The translations under genes were made by a program, and so were the position numbers. A DNA stretch of 64,000 nt from Streptomyces drozdowiczii (GTDB lineage Bacteria; Actinomycetota; Actinomycetes; Streptomycetales; Streptomycetaceae). Under the pieces are notes generated by a model, which was given only the letters and a program-made list of their open reading frames with translations, had not been told where the DNA came from and did no database searches. The DNA is taken from assembly GCF_026167665.1 (NCBI RefSeq), contig NZ_CP098740.1, positions 2,046,001 through 2,110,000 on the forward strand, written 5' to 3'. This document shows, in pieces, positions 40,558 through 49,256 of this stretch (its first letter is position 1; each line of letters opens with the position of its first letter).

Positions 40558-41550
40558 TTACTTGCCACGAGGGTCGAGTGCGTCGCGCAGCCCGTCCCCC
40601 AGCAGGTTGAAGGCCAGCACGGTGATGAAGATCGCCATGCCGGGGATGACCATGAACATCGGGTCCACCTCGTAGAGGTCGACCGCCTGCGTGAGCATGC
40701 CGCCCCAGGAAGCCTGCGGCGGGGCGATGCCGACGCCCAGGAAGGACAGGGCCGCCTCGAAGAGGATGTTCGTGGGGATGAGCAGCGTCGCGTACACGAG
40801 GATCGGCGCGACCAGGTTGGGCAGCAGCTCGCGGAAGAGGATGAACGGACCGCGTGCGCCCAGCGAACGGGCGGCCTCGACGAACTCGCGCTCGCGGAGC
40901 GACAGCGTCTGCGCGCGCACGATGCGGCCGATGTACGGCCAGCTGAAGAAGCCGATCACGAAGATCAGGACGGCGATCCGCAGCGTGAGCCCTTCCATCC
41001 CGAAGGCGTTGCCCTGGAGGGAGGCGGAGATGGAGATCGCGAAGAGCAGCAGCGGGAAGGCGAGGAAGGTGTCCATCAGCCGGCTGATCAGGCTGTCCAC
41101 CCAGCCGCCGTAGAAACCGGCCACGACGCCCATCACGACGCCGATGGCGACGGACAGCAGGGTGGAGCCGACGGCGACGACGAGCGAGACCCAGGAGCCT
41201 TCGAGGATGCGCGCGAAGATGTCGCGGCCGGTCTGCGGCTCGACGCCGAAGGGGTGGTCCCAGCTCATCCCGCCCAGGCTGCCCTTGGGCGCCAGCATGA
41301 CGGGGTCGACCAGGCTCTGGTTGAACGCGTTGGGGTCGAGCCCCAGCAGCGACTGGAGCGGCTTGGACAGCACCGCGGTCAGGATCAGCAGGACGACAAC
41401 GATGCCACCGGCCATCGCGGCCTTGTCCCGCTTGAACCGGGTCCAGGCGATGCGGCCGAGCGAACGGCCCTCGATCTCCTTGCGGCCCGCGCCTTCCAGC
41501 ACCGCTTCGGGCCGCGTATCCGCCCTGGTGGTCTCGATAGGTGCCGTCAT
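40558..41550 (-). CDS. Oligopeptide/dipeptide ABC transporter permease (DppC/OppC type)
   Basis: 330 residues. The N-terminal cytoplasmic stretch ends in RIAWTRFKRDKAAMAGGIVV, where the first helix starts, and about six helices follow. The EAA loop is REREFVEAARSLGARGPFIL. It is the first gene of the five-gene transporter operon, with a promoter-like sequence at 41613-41641. Confidence 0.94.
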   Translation of the reverse strand: MTAPIETTRADTRPEAVLEGAGRKEIEGRSLGRIAWTRFKRDKAAMAGGIVVVLLILTAVLSKPLQSLLGLDPNAFNQSLVDPVMLAPKGSLGGMSWDHPFGVEPQTGRDIFARILEGSWVSLVVAVGSTLLSVAIGVVMGVVAGFYGGWVDSLISRLMDTFLAFPLLLFAISISASLQGNAFGMEGLTLRIAVLIFVIGFFSWPYIGRIVRAQTLSLREREFVEAARSLGARGPFILFRELLPNLVAPILVYATLLIPTNILFEAALSFLGVGIAPPQASWGGMLTQAVDLYEVDPMFMVIPGMAIFITVLAFNLLGDGLRDALDPRGK

Positions 41551-41612
41551 TGCGCTGGAGACCCCTCTCGACCGGCGGGTGGCCGGCCCGTGACCGCCGC
41601 GGTAGCGGCTCG

Positions 41613-41641
41613 TACATAGCTAGTTGCGTGGGAGTCTTCAG
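41613..41641 (-). promoter_or_regulatory. Likely promoter of the peptide transporter operon
   Basis: On the minus strand CTGAAG (41641-41636) and TATGTA (41618-41613) are spaced 17 bases, a fair sigma-HrdB match, 63 bases before the permease ATG. A GTTTGCTCAAAC palindrome at 41678-41689 lies about 40 bases further upstream and could be an activator or repressor site. Confidence 0.45.
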
Positions 41642-41835
41642 CCACTTCGCGCACACCCGCCAGACCTGACGGGGAATGTTTGCTCAAACGTGATGACGTC
41701 AGAATGCAACCGATATCCGAACAGGCGGACTCGGCAATCGGGCCTCCCGGTCACATAACGGCGATAACGAACACTTCGCGCGTGAACGCCGGAGTGCCCG
41801 CAATGCCCCCGATGTGCCGGTGGCCTGACGCGGGC

Positions 41836-42603
41836 TCAGTACGCGGGCGTCTGCGGGTAGCCGTAACCGGGCGCGGCGTGCGCCTCGCGGTCGTAGAACG
41901 GACGGGAGTTGACGCGCAGCCACATCGCGACCGGGTCGTACTCGTCGGACATCGCGACCGTGGAGACCGGCAGGCCCTCGGGGACGGCGCCGACCGACTG
42001 GCGCATCATCGCGCGCACCGCGTCGACGGACGGCCCGCTCGTGTCGTACAGGTCGAGCCCGACGGCGAGGTACGGGACGCCGAGCGCGGGCTGCACCCAG
42101 GCGCGGCGCAGCGAGCGGATCGCGGGGGTGTGGTGGGCGTTCTGCGTGAGCTGGGCGTAGAACCGCGGGATGTCGATGGCGGGTTCGCTGATCCGCAGCG
42201 GTCCGGCGGGCATCCGGTCGAGGCCGGTCGCGATGCGGCGCAGGTCCAGCCAGGGGATGCCGACGCCGCCGCCGGGGGCGTGCGGATTGAGCCAGACGCC
42301 CCAGCGGTCGGGGTAGAGGGCGCGCGCGACGTCCAGTCCGGCGACGACCTCGTGGTCCCGGCTCCAGCCGCTGGCGGCGAGCTCCTGGGGGGAGGTGACG
42401 CACGGGGCGTACCCGAGTCCGTCGACCTCCATGTTCCCGTACTGGGCGTCGGGGGCGCCGGGGCGGCCGTGCCAGAGGAGCATCCAGACCCGGCCGGTCG
42501 CGAGGGCCCGGAGCAGCGCCTCGTACGCGTCGTAGCGGCCGGGCGCGACCTGTCGCAGCATGTGCTCGACCTGACCGGCCGCCGCGGTGCCTGACGCACT
42601 CAC
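41836..42603 (-). CDS. SseB-like protein (first of tandem pair)
   Basis: 255 residues, GTG start (VSASGTAAAGQVEHML). It matches the enhanced serine sensitivity protein SseB pattern: an N-terminal SseB domain with ALLRALATGRVWMLLWHG and a C-terminal domain with PALGVPYLAVGLDLYD. The last 20 residues (AAPGYGYPQTPAY) are Pro/Tyr-rich. Its paralogue lies 114 bases upstream. The molecular function is not established; in E. coli overexpression affects serine sensitivity. Confidence 0.82.
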   Translation of the reverse strand: MSASGTAAAGQVEHMLRQVAPGRYDAYEALLRALATGRVWMLLWHGRPGAPDAQYGNMEVDGLGYAPCVTSPQELAASGWSRDHEVVAGLDVARALYPDRWGVWLNPHAPGGGVGIPWLDLRRIATGLDRMPAGPLRISEPAIDIPRFYAQLTQNAHHTPAIRSLRRAWVQPALGVPYLAVGLDLYDTSGPSVDAVRAMMRQSVGAVPEGLPVSTVAMSDEYDPVAMWLRVNSRPFYDREAHAAPGYGYPQTPAY

Positions 42604-42717
42604 CCTGGTCCCGCCCCTCGTAGATCCTCTGCTTCGGCCACCGGGCATCGGCCTTCGGCCATCAAACCAGCTTATGCGGCGGCGCTGTCACCGGCTTGAC
42701 GCGGCGGCCGCCCCCGG

Positions 42718-43488
42718 TCACTCCGGGGCGCGCGTGTAGAAGGGGCGCACCCGCTCGCGCATCCAGTCGGCGACCGGGTCCTGCGCCACGTCGAGGAGGA
42801 CGAGGTTGACCGGCCACGGCACGGCGACGCGGCCGAGCGCCCGGCCCAGGGCGTCCATCGGGGCGCTCTGCCCGGCGCCGTCCCAGGTGGAGAACTCGAC
42901 GCCGACGAAGAGCACGGGGTCGTCGCCCTCGATGCTGGCCAGGACCCGGCGGGCGGTGCGGACGACGCCGCTCTCCTGGAACTCGCCGGCGGCGGCGGCC
43001 AGGAAGTCGACGGGCTCCTCCTTCCAGTCCGGCTCGTACAGCCGGACCCGGCCCCCGGTCGCCGGGCCGTCGAGCGGGGTGCGCCCGGCCCGGCACAGCT
43101 CGGCGACGGCGGGCGGGGGCAGTGGCATGCCGACGGCGCCGCCCGGGTTGACGGCGATGCCGAGCTGCGGGGGCAGTCCGCGGGCGAACTCGACGGCGGG
43201 GGCGATGGTGAAGGACATCTGCGCGCCGACACAGGTGAGGAACTGGTGCTCGGAGCTGTAGACGGGGACGTACGCGGCGCCGTCGATCTCCATCGCGGGG
43301 AGGTCGAGGTCCTGGGCGCCGGGTCCGCCGCCGCCCGGCAACGGCACCCAGACATGGCTGCGGCCGAGCACCTCCAGCAGGCGGCCGCCCGCCTCCGGGA
43401 CGCCGAGCGAGGCGCCCAGCACCTCTTCGAGTTCATTGGCCGGCCAGCCGCCGTGCGGCAGGCTCCCGGCCTGTGCCGGAATGTCCAC
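42718..43488 (-). CDS. SseB-like protein (second of tandem pair)
   Basis: 256 residues from a GTG with GAGGGAA 5 bases upstream (VDIPAQAGSLPHGGWPANEL). The SseB N-terminal domain shows ALEVLG-like HVWVPLPGG and YVPVYSSEHQFLTCVG, and the C-terminal domain DPVLFVGVEFSTWDG. It ends in VRPFYTRAPE, close to the RPFYDREAH near the end of the downstream copy, which supports duplication. The pair stands just before the glycine and serine genes, which may be relevant given the serine link of SseB. Confidence 0.82.
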   Translation of the reverse strand: MDIPAQAGSLPHGGWPANELEEVLGASLGVPEAGGRLLEVLGRSHVWVPLPGGGGPGAQDLDLPAMEIDGAAYVPVYSSEHQFLTCVGAQMSFTIAPAVEFARGLPPQLGIAVNPGGAVGMPLPPPAVAELCRAGRTPLDGPATGGRVRLYEPDWKEEPVDFLAAAAGEFQESGVVRTARRVLASIEGDDPVLFVGVEFSTWDGAGQSAPMDALGRALGRVAVPWPVNLVLLDVAQDPVADWMRERVRPFYTRAPE

Positions 43489-43612
43489 TGCTTCCCTCTC
43501 GCCCCGTTGCCGTGCAGCAAGAGGGTACGGCCTCACCGGGTCGCCGTCGCTGTCAGGGGCTGTCCGGAAACGGCTCGTCCCGGCTACCGTCCAGCCGTTG
43601 GACGGTCCGTTT

Positions 43613-44296
43613 TCAGCCGTCGGTCTGTGCGTCTGCGAACGTGATGCGGCTGAGCGCCCCGGCCGCCTCGCGGTCGAGCAGCACCGCCGAGGCGCAGCCG
43701 TACGGCAGCAGCCCCGCCTCGGTGTCCCGCAGCAGCCGCCCCACGGCTCTGCGGTGCCGGGCGAAGGCGTACGCGGAGACGCCCCGGCCGCGCTCGCGCT
43801 GGCCCTCGCGCGCGGTCCGGGCGGGGACGTCGAGCAGGACCAGATGCAGGCGGGCGCCCCGGCGCCGGGCATGGCGGGCGAGCCGGGCGCGGACCCAGCT
43901 CTGCGTACCGCAGTCGTGGACGACGACGGAGGCGCCGGAGCGCAGCGCCTGCCGCAGGCCCCAGTAGTGGGCGAGGCGGACGAGCGGGCGGTAGAGGACG
44001 TACGGGAGTAAGCCGGGCAGTCGGCGGGCCCAGCGGTCCCGGGTGTCCTGGGAGTCGATGGCGTGGGCCGGGGCGGTGCGGGAGATCAGCGTGGACTTGC
44101 CGCTGCCGGGGAGCCCGGAGACGACCACGACGTCCCCGGCGGCGAAGCCCAGGGCGCGCGGGCCGCGCCCGGACCGGCCGCGCAGGTCCCGGACGACCGG
44201 TGGATGCGTGCCGGCCGCCTGCCGGGGCGGGGAGCCGGACTGCGCGGGCAGGGCGGTGCTCGTGGTTCCCGCGGTCGTCGCGTAGCGCAACGTCAT
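43613..44296 (-). CDS. P-loop ATPase/kinase-like protein
   Basis: 227 residues beginning MTLRYATTAGTTSTALPAQS. The nucleotide-binding motif SGLPGSGKST lies at about residues 61-70. Further elements are HAIDSQDTRDRW (a metal-binding region), VVVHDCGTQSWVRARLARHA and HLVLLDVPARTAREGQRERG (lid-like arginines). The size fits the zeta-toxin/nucleoside-kinase-like AAA_33 group. The substrate is unknown and no antitoxin-like gene is adjacent. GGGGGAGG precedes the ATG, with a promoter at 44350-44377. Confidence 0.85.
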   Translation of the reverse strand: MTLRYATTAGTTSTALPAQSGSPPRQAAGTHPPVVRDLRGRSGRGPRALGFAAGDVVVVSGLPGSGKSTLISRTAPAHAIDSQDTRDRWARRLPGLLPYVLYRPLVRLAHYWGLRQALRSGASVVVHDCGTQSWVRARLARHARRRGARLHLVLLDVPARTAREGQRERGRGVSAYAFARHRRAVGRLLRDTEAGLLPYGCASAVLLDREAAGALSRITFADAQTDG

Positions 44297-44349
44297 CGCC
44301 TCCCCCTGGCCGTACGGCCGACGCGTGCAGGACCGATACCTACCCTCGA

Positions 44350-44377
44350 AGTGTAAAGAAAAGGTAATGCGAGGCAA
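44350..44377 (-). promoter_or_regulatory. Promoter-like sequence for the P-loop kinase gene
   Basis: TTGCCT (44377-44372) and TACACT (44355-44350) on the minus strand are spaced 16 bases, followed by the gene 54 bases later. Confidence 0.5.
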
Positions 44378-44485
44378 CCGTCCGACCCGCCGCGGAAGCG
44401 TGACGGGCCCCACCGGTCCCGGGGCCCCGCTCCCCCGGAATGCGTGCGATGATGACCCCGCCAACTGCATACAGGCCGCTTGAAT

Positions 44486-44685
44486 CCGCGCGGGAGAGTC
44501 CCGGTCACCGTGCCGGGCGCCGAAGGAGCAAGATCCTCCCTTGAATCTCTCAGGCCCCGTACCGCGTGGATGAGGCAGATCTGAAAAGCGAGCCGCCCGG
44601 CGGCTCCACCCAAGGTGCAAGCCGAACCCCCGCGGGGCCTCTCGGCGAACCTCTCAGGTTCCGATGACAGATGGGGAGGGATCGT
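44486..44685 (+). ncRNA. Tandem glycine riboswitch upstream of gcvT
   Basis: Two consecutive glycine aptamers. The first has GGGAGAGTCCCGG, CCGAAGGAGCAA and TCTCTCAGGC blocks (about 44486-44587). The second has GAGCCGCC, GGTGCAAGCCGAA and CTCTCAGGTTCC, ending GATGACAGATGGGG (about 44588-44685). These are the conserved gcvT-type elements. Glycine binding turns on gcv genes in the known examples. It lies directly upstream of gcvT. I saw no clear terminator stem after the second aptamer, so control may act on translation. Confidence 0.93.
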
Positions 44686-44718
44686 CCTCACCGTCGTCAT
44701 GCCCTGGGAGCCCGTTTC

Positions 44719-45834
44719 ATGAGCAGCACCCCTCGTCTCACTGCCCTCGATGCGCTGCATCGTTCGCTGGGCGCCACCATGACCGACTTCGCGGGCTGGG
44801 ACATGCCGCTGCGTTACGCCAGCGAGCGCGACGAGCACAACGCCGTCCGCACGAAGGCCGGCCTCTTCGACCTGTCCCACATGGGCGAGATCACCGTCAC
44901 CGGCCCGCAGGCCGTGGACCTGCTGAACCACGCGCTGGTCGGCAACATCGGCACGGTCTCCACCGGCCGGGCCCGCTACACGATGATCTGCGCCGAGGAC
45001 GGCGGCATCCTGGACGACCTGATCGTCTACCGCCTCCAGGACACGGAGTACATGGTCGTCGCCAACGCCGGCAACGCCCAGCTCGTCCTGGACAAGCTCA
45101 CCGAGCGCGCCGCCGGCTTCGACGCCGAGGTCCGCGACGACCGCGACACGTACGCGCTGCTCGCCGTGCAGGGCCCCGAGTCCCCGGCGATCCTCGCGGC
45201 GGTGACCGACGCCGACCTGGACGGCCTGAAGTACTACGCCGGGCTGCCCGGGGTCGTCGCCGGGGTGCCCGCGCTGATCGCCCGTACCGGCTACACCGGC
45301 GAGGACGGCTTCGAGCTGTTCGTCGCGCCCGGCCACGCCGAGCAGCTGTGGCGGGCGCTCACCGACGCGGGCGCCGCGCACGGCCTGATCCCGTGCGGCC
45401 TCTCCTGCCGCGACACGCTGCGCCTGGAGGCGGGCATGCCGCTGTACGGGCACGAGCTGACGACCTCGCTGACCCCGTTCGACGCCGGGCTGGGCCGGGT
45501 CGTGAAGTTCGAGAAGGACGGCGACTTCGTCGGCCGCAAGGCGCTGGAGGCCGCCGCGGAGCGCGCCGAGACCGCCCCGCCGCGCAAGCTCGTGGGCCTG
45601 GTCGCCGAGGGCCGCCGGGTGCCGCGCGCCGGCTTCCCGGTCGTCGCGGACGGCCAGGTCATCGGCGAGGTCACCTCCGGGGCCCCCTCCCCCACCCTGG
45701 GCAGGCCGATCGCCATGGCGTACGTCGACGCGGCGCACGCCGAGCCGGGCACCGCCGGAGTCGCGGTGGAGATCCGAGGCAGCCACGAGCCGTACGAGGT
45801 CGTGGCGCTCCCCTTCTACAAGCGCAAGAAGTAG
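44719..45834 (+). CDS. gcvT: Glycine cleavage system aminomethyltransferase (T protein)
   Basis: Transfers the methylene group from lipoyl-bound aminomethyl to tetrahydrofolate, releasing ammonia. 371 residues, normal length, beginning MSSTPRLTALDALHRSLGAT. Conserved features are MTDFAGWDMPLRY, FDLSHMGEI, a folate-binding region with YTGEDGFELFV, and the PLYGHEL segment. The start at 44719 has GGGAG upstream; an earlier in-frame ATG overlaps the riboswitch and is rejected. gcvH follows after 101 bases. The P protein (gcvP) is not in this window. Confidence 0.97.
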   Translation: MSSTPRLTALDALHRSLGATMTDFAGWDMPLRYASERDEHNAVRTKAGLFDLSHMGEITVTGPQAVDLLNHALVGNIGTVSTGRARYTMICAEDGGILDDLIVYRLQDTEYMVVANAGNAQLVLDKLTERAAGFDAEVRDDRDTYALLAVQGPESPAILAAVTDADLDGLKYYAGLPGVVAGVPALIARTGYTGEDGFELFVAPGHAEQLWRALTDAGAAHGLIPCGLSCRDTLRLEAGMPLYGHELTTSLTPFDAGLGRVVKFEKDGDFVGRKALEAAAERAETAPPRKLVGLVAEGRRVPRAGFPVVADGQVIGEVTSGAPSPTLGRPIAMAYVDAAHAEPGTAGVAVEIRGSHEPYEVVALPFYKRKK

Positions 45835-45935
45835 AACCGTAGGACCCGGCCGGTGCCGCGTACGTGACGCGGTCCCGTCTCACACCGTAAGACCACCGTT
45901 CATCCGCACTCCCCGCGTACAGGAGAATTCAGACC

Positions 45936-46313
45936 ATGAGCAACCCCCAGCAGCTGCGGTACAGCAAGGAGCACGAGTGGCTGTCGCCCGCCGAGGACGG
46001 TGTGGCCACGGTCGGCATCACCGAGCACGCGGCCAACGCGCTCGGTGACGTCGTCTACGCGCAGCTTCCCGAGGTCGGTGACACGGTGACCGCGGGCGAG
46101 ACCTGCGGCGAGCTGGAGTCGACCAAGTCGGTCAGCGACCTGTACTCCCCGGTGACCGGTGAGATCACGGAGTCCAACCAGGCCGTCGTGGACGACCCGT
46201 CGCTGGTCAATTCCGCCCCGTTCGAAGGCGGCTGGCTGTTCAAGGTACGCGTCGCGGAGGAGCCGAAGGACCTGCTCTCCGCCGACGAGTACACCGAGTT
46301 CTCCGGCAACTGA
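45936..46313 (+). CDS. gcvH: Glycine cleavage system H protein
   Basis: Lipoyl carrier that shuttles the aminomethyl group between P, T and L proteins. 125 residues. The lipoylated lysine is Lys64 in [10 protein letters not shown], and the start [17 protein letters not shown] is typical. ACAGGAG lies upstream of the ATG. glyA begins 19 bases after its stop. Confidence 0.97.
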   Translation: MSNPQQLRYSKEHEWLSPAEDGVATVGITEHAANALGDVVYAQLPEVGDTVTAGETCGELESTKSVSDLYSPVTGEITESNQAVVDDPSLVNSAPFEGGWLFKVRVAEEPKDLLSADEYTEFSGN

Positions 46314-46332
46314 GACCCCAAGGGACCACCTG

Positions 46333-47592
46333 ATGTCGCTTCTCAACTCCTCCCTCCACGAGCTGGACCCGGACGTCGCCGCCGCCGTCGACGCCGAGCT
46401 CCTGCGCCAGCAGTCCACGCTCGAAATGATCGCCTCGGAGAACTTCGCTCCGGTCGCGGTCATGGAGGCACAGGGCTCCGTCCTGACCAACAAGTACGCC
46501 GAGGGCTACCCCGGCCGCCGCTACTACGGCGGCTGCGAGCACGTCGACGTGGTCGAGCAGATCGCGATCGACCGGATCAAGGCGCTCTTCGGCGCCGAGG
46601 CCGCGAACGTCCAGCCGCACTCCGGTGCGCAGGCGAACGCCGCCGCGATGTTCGCGCTGCTGAAGCCGGGCGACACGATCATGGGCCTGAACCTGGCGCA
46701 CGGCGGTCACCTGACCCACGGCATGAAGATCAACTTCTCCGGCAAGCTCTACAACGTGGTCCCGTACCACGTCGACGACACCGGTGTCGTGGACATGGCC
46801 GAGGTGGAGCGCCTGGCCAAGGAGGCCAAGCCGCAGCTGATCGTCGCCGGCTGGTCCGCCTACCCGCGCCAGCTGGACTTCGCCGCCTTCCGCCGCATCG
46901 CGGACGAGGTCGGCGCGTACCTGATGGTCGACATGGCGCACTTCGCCGGTCTGGTCGCCGCGGGCCTGCACCCCAACCCGGTGCCGCACGCCCACGTCGT
47001 CACCACCACCACGCACAAGACCCTCGGCGGTCCGCGCGGCGGTGTGATCCTCTCCACCCAGGAACTCGCCAAGAAGATCAACTCGGCGGTCTTCCCGGGT
47101 CAGCAGGGCGGCCCGCTGGAGCATGTGATCGCGGCCAAGGCGGTCTCCTTCAAGGTCGCGGCGGGCGAGGAGTTCAAGGAGCGCCAGCAGCGCACCCTGG
47201 AGGGTGCCCGCATCCTGGCCGAGCGCCTGGTCCAGCCCGACGTCACCGAGGTCGGCGTCTCCGTCCTGTCCGGCGGCACCGACGTGCACCTGGTCCTGGT
47301 GGACCTGCGCAACTCGGAGCTGGACGGCCAGCAGGCCGAGGACCGGCTCCACGAGGTCGGCATCACGGTCAACCGGAACGCCATCCCCAACGACCCGCGC
47401 CCGCCGATGGTCACCTCCGGCCTCCGGATCGGCACCCCGGCCCTGGCCACCCGCGGCTTCCGCGCCGAGGACTTCACCGAGGTCGCCGAGATCATCGCCT
47501 CGGCCCTCAAGCCGTCCTACGACGCGGACGACCTGAAGGCCCGGGTCGCGAAGCTCGCCGAGAAGTTCCCGCTGTACCCCGGCCTGAAGTAG
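46333..47592 (+). CDS. glyA: Serine hydroxymethyltransferase
   Basis: PLP enzyme that interconverts serine and glycine with tetrahydrofolate. 419 residues beginning [20 protein letters not shown]. The PLP Schiff-base lysine is Lys229 in [15 protein letters not shown]. Substrate and folate segments are [12 protein letters not shown] and [15 protein letters not shown]. It is 19 bases after gcvH, so the two share a transcript, and the riboswitch probably governs all three genes. The frame is open upstream to 46159 but overlaps gcvH and is rejected. Confidence 0.97.
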   Translation: MSLLNSSLHELDPDVAAAVDAELLRQQSTLEMIASENFAPVAVMEAQGSVLTNKYAEGYPGRRYYGGCEHVDVVEQIAIDRIKALFGAEAANVQPHSGAQANAAAMFALLKPGDTIMGLNLAHGGHLTHGMKINFSGKLYNVVPYHVDDTGVVDMAEVERLAKEAKPQLIVAGWSAYPRQLDFAAFRRIADEVGAYLMVDMAHFAGLVAAGLHPNPVPHAHVVTTTTHKTLGGPRGGVILSTQELAKKINSAVFPGQQGGPLEHVIAAKAVSFKVAAGEEFKERQQRTLEGARILAERLVQPDVTEVGVSVLSGGTDVHLVLVDLRNSELDGQQAEDRLHEVGITVNRNAIPNDPRPPMVTSGLRIGTPALATRGFRAEDFTEVAEIIASALKPSYDADDLKARVAKLAEKFPLYPGLK

Positions 47593-47616
47593 CCGAACCG
47601 GCGCGTTCGCGCCTCC

Positions 47617-47662
47617 GGGAGGGGCACCCGCACACTGAACAGTGGGCGCGGTGCCCCGTCCC
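47617..47662 (+). terminator. Hairpin between glyA and sdaA
   Basis: GGGAGGGGCACC pairs with GGTGCCCCGTCCC across about 21 bases, 25 bases after the glyA stop. It may end or weaken transcription before sdaA. Confidence 0.55.
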
Positions 47663-47758
47663 TTGTCCCCCGCTTTGTCTCATTGCACTCCGGGCCGTCC
47701 CGCCCGTACCGCACCACCCGGCAGACAACGGCGTCTACCAACCCTTAGGAGTCCCCCC

Positions 47759-49141
47759 GTGGCCATCTCGGTCTTCGACCTGTTCTCGATCGGCATCGGC
47801 CCGTCCAGCTCCCATACGGTCGGCCCCATGCGCGCGGCCCGTATGTTCGCGCGCCGGCTGAAGAACGAGGGCCTGCTCGCCCACACCGCCTCGGTCCGCG
47901 CCGAGCTGTACGGCTCCCTCGGCGCCACCGGCCACGGCCACGGCACCCCCAAGGCGGTCCTGCTCGGCCTGGAGGGCGAGTCCCCGCGCACCGTCGACGT
48001 GGAGACGGCCGACGAGCGGGTCGAGGCGATCCGCTCCACCGGCCGGATCAACCTGCTCGGGATGCACGAGATCCCCTTCGACGCGGACGAGCAGCTGATC
48101 CTGCACCGCCGCAAGGCGCTCCCGTACCACGCCAACGGCATGACCGTCTTCGCGTACGACGCCGAGGGCGCCCCGCTCCTGGAGAAGACGTACTACTCGG
48201 TCGGCGGCGGGTTCGTCGTGGACGAGGACGCCGTGGGCGAGGACCGGATCGTGCTCGACGACACGGTCCTGAAGCACCCCTTCCGCACCGGCGACGAGCT
48301 GCTGCGCCTGGCCCGCGAGACCGGTCTGTCGATCTCCTCGCTGATGCTGGAGAACGAGCGCGCCTGGCGCACCGAGGAGGAGATCCGCTCCGGGCTGCTC
48401 GGAATCTGGCGGGCCATGCAGGAGTGCGTGACGCGCGGGATGTCCCGCGAGGGCGTCCTGCCCGGCGGCCTCCGGGTGCACCGCCGCGCCGCGAAGACCG
48501 CCCGCCAGCTGCGCGCGGAGGGCGACCCCCAGACGCACGCCATGGAGTGGATCACCCTGTACGCGATGGCGGTCAACGAGGAGAACGCGGCGGGCGGCCG
48601 CGTGGTCACCGCCCCGACGAACGGCGCGGCCGGCATCATCCCGGCCGTCCTGCACTACTGGATGAACTTCGCCGCGGGCGGCTGCACGGAGGCCGAGAAG
48701 GAGGACGGCATCGTCCGCTTCCTGCTGGCCGCCGGCGCGATCGGCATGCTGTTCAAGGAGAACGCCTCCATCTCCGGCGCCGAGGTCGGCTGCCAGGGCG
48801 AGGTCGGCTCCGCCTGCTCCATGGCCGCCGGCGCCCTCGCCGAGGTCCTGGGCGGCACCCCGGAGCAGGTGGAGAACGCCGCCGAGATCGGCATGGAACA
48901 CAATCTGGGCCTGACCTGCGACCCGGTCGGCGGCCTCGTCCAGATCCCGTGCATCGAGCGCAACGGCATGGCCGCGGTGAAGGCGGTCACGGCGGCGAAG
49001 ATGGCCCTGCGCGGCGACGGCAGCCACAAGGTCTCCCTCGACAAGGTCATCAAGACGATGAAGGAGACCGGCGCCGACATGAGCGTCAAGTACAAGGAGA
49101 CGGCGCGGGGCGGTCTCGCGGTGAACATCATCGAGTGCTGA
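47759..49141 (+). CDS. sdaA: L-serine ammonia-lyase (iron-sulfur dependent)
   Basis: Deaminates L-serine to pyruvate. 460 residues, GTG start with AGGAG 7 bases upstream ([20 protein letters not shown]). The N-terminal beta domain holds [14 protein letters not shown]. The catalytic alpha domain holds the cysteines for the [4Fe-4S] cluster: [30 protein letters not shown] and [14 protein letters not shown]. With gcvTH and glyA it forms a glycine-serine-pyruvate route, suggesting removal of excess glycine. Confidence 0.96.
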   Translation: MAISVFDLFSIGIGPSSSHTVGPMRAARMFARRLKNEGLLAHTASVRAELYGSLGATGHGHGTPKAVLLGLEGESPRTVDVETADERVEAIRSTGRINLLGMHEIPFDADEQLILHRRKALPYHANGMTVFAYDAEGAPLLEKTYYSVGGGFVVDEDAVGEDRIVLDDTVLKHPFRTGDELLRLARETGLSISSLMLENERAWRTEEEIRSGLLGIWRAMQECVTRGMSREGVLPGGLRVHRRAAKTARQLRAEGDPQTHAMEWITLYAMAVNEENAAGGRVVTAPTNGAAGIIPAVLHYWMNFAAGGCTEAEKEDGIVRFLLAAGAIGMLFKENASISGAEVGCQGEVGSACSMAAGALAEVLGGTPEQVENAAEIGMEHNLGLTCDPVGGLVQIPCIERNGMAAVKAVTAAKMALRGDGSHKVSLDKVIKTMKETGADMSVKYKETARGGLAVNIIEC

Positions 49142-49150
49142 GGCGCCGTG

Positions 49151-49190
49151 CCGGGGGCGCCGGAAATCCGGTAAAGGGGGGTGCCCCCGG
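49151..49190 (+). terminator. Hairpin after sdaA
   Basis: CCGGGGGCGC and GTGCCCCCGG form an inverted repeat with one mismatch, starting 10 bases after the sdaA stop. A TAGGAT -10-like hexamer lies just after it (49194-49199), possibly for metG. Confidence 0.5.
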
Positions 49191-49256
49191 TTCGATAGGA
49201 TGCAAAACGGCCTGCGACAGAGGCACCGGCACCTTAGAAACTGGGAGCATCCGACG

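Noticed and set aside
38750..41656. 968-codon minus-strand ORF that would fuse the dppC region to the binding protein
   Set aside because: The real DppC reads in another frame with permease helices, and the binding protein has its own ATG, lipobox and signal peptide at 40513.
43613..44296. Zeta-toxin of a toxin-antitoxin pair
   Set aside because: The P-loop protein has the right size, but no small antitoxin gene lies upstream, where there is only a promoter and the riboswitch region.
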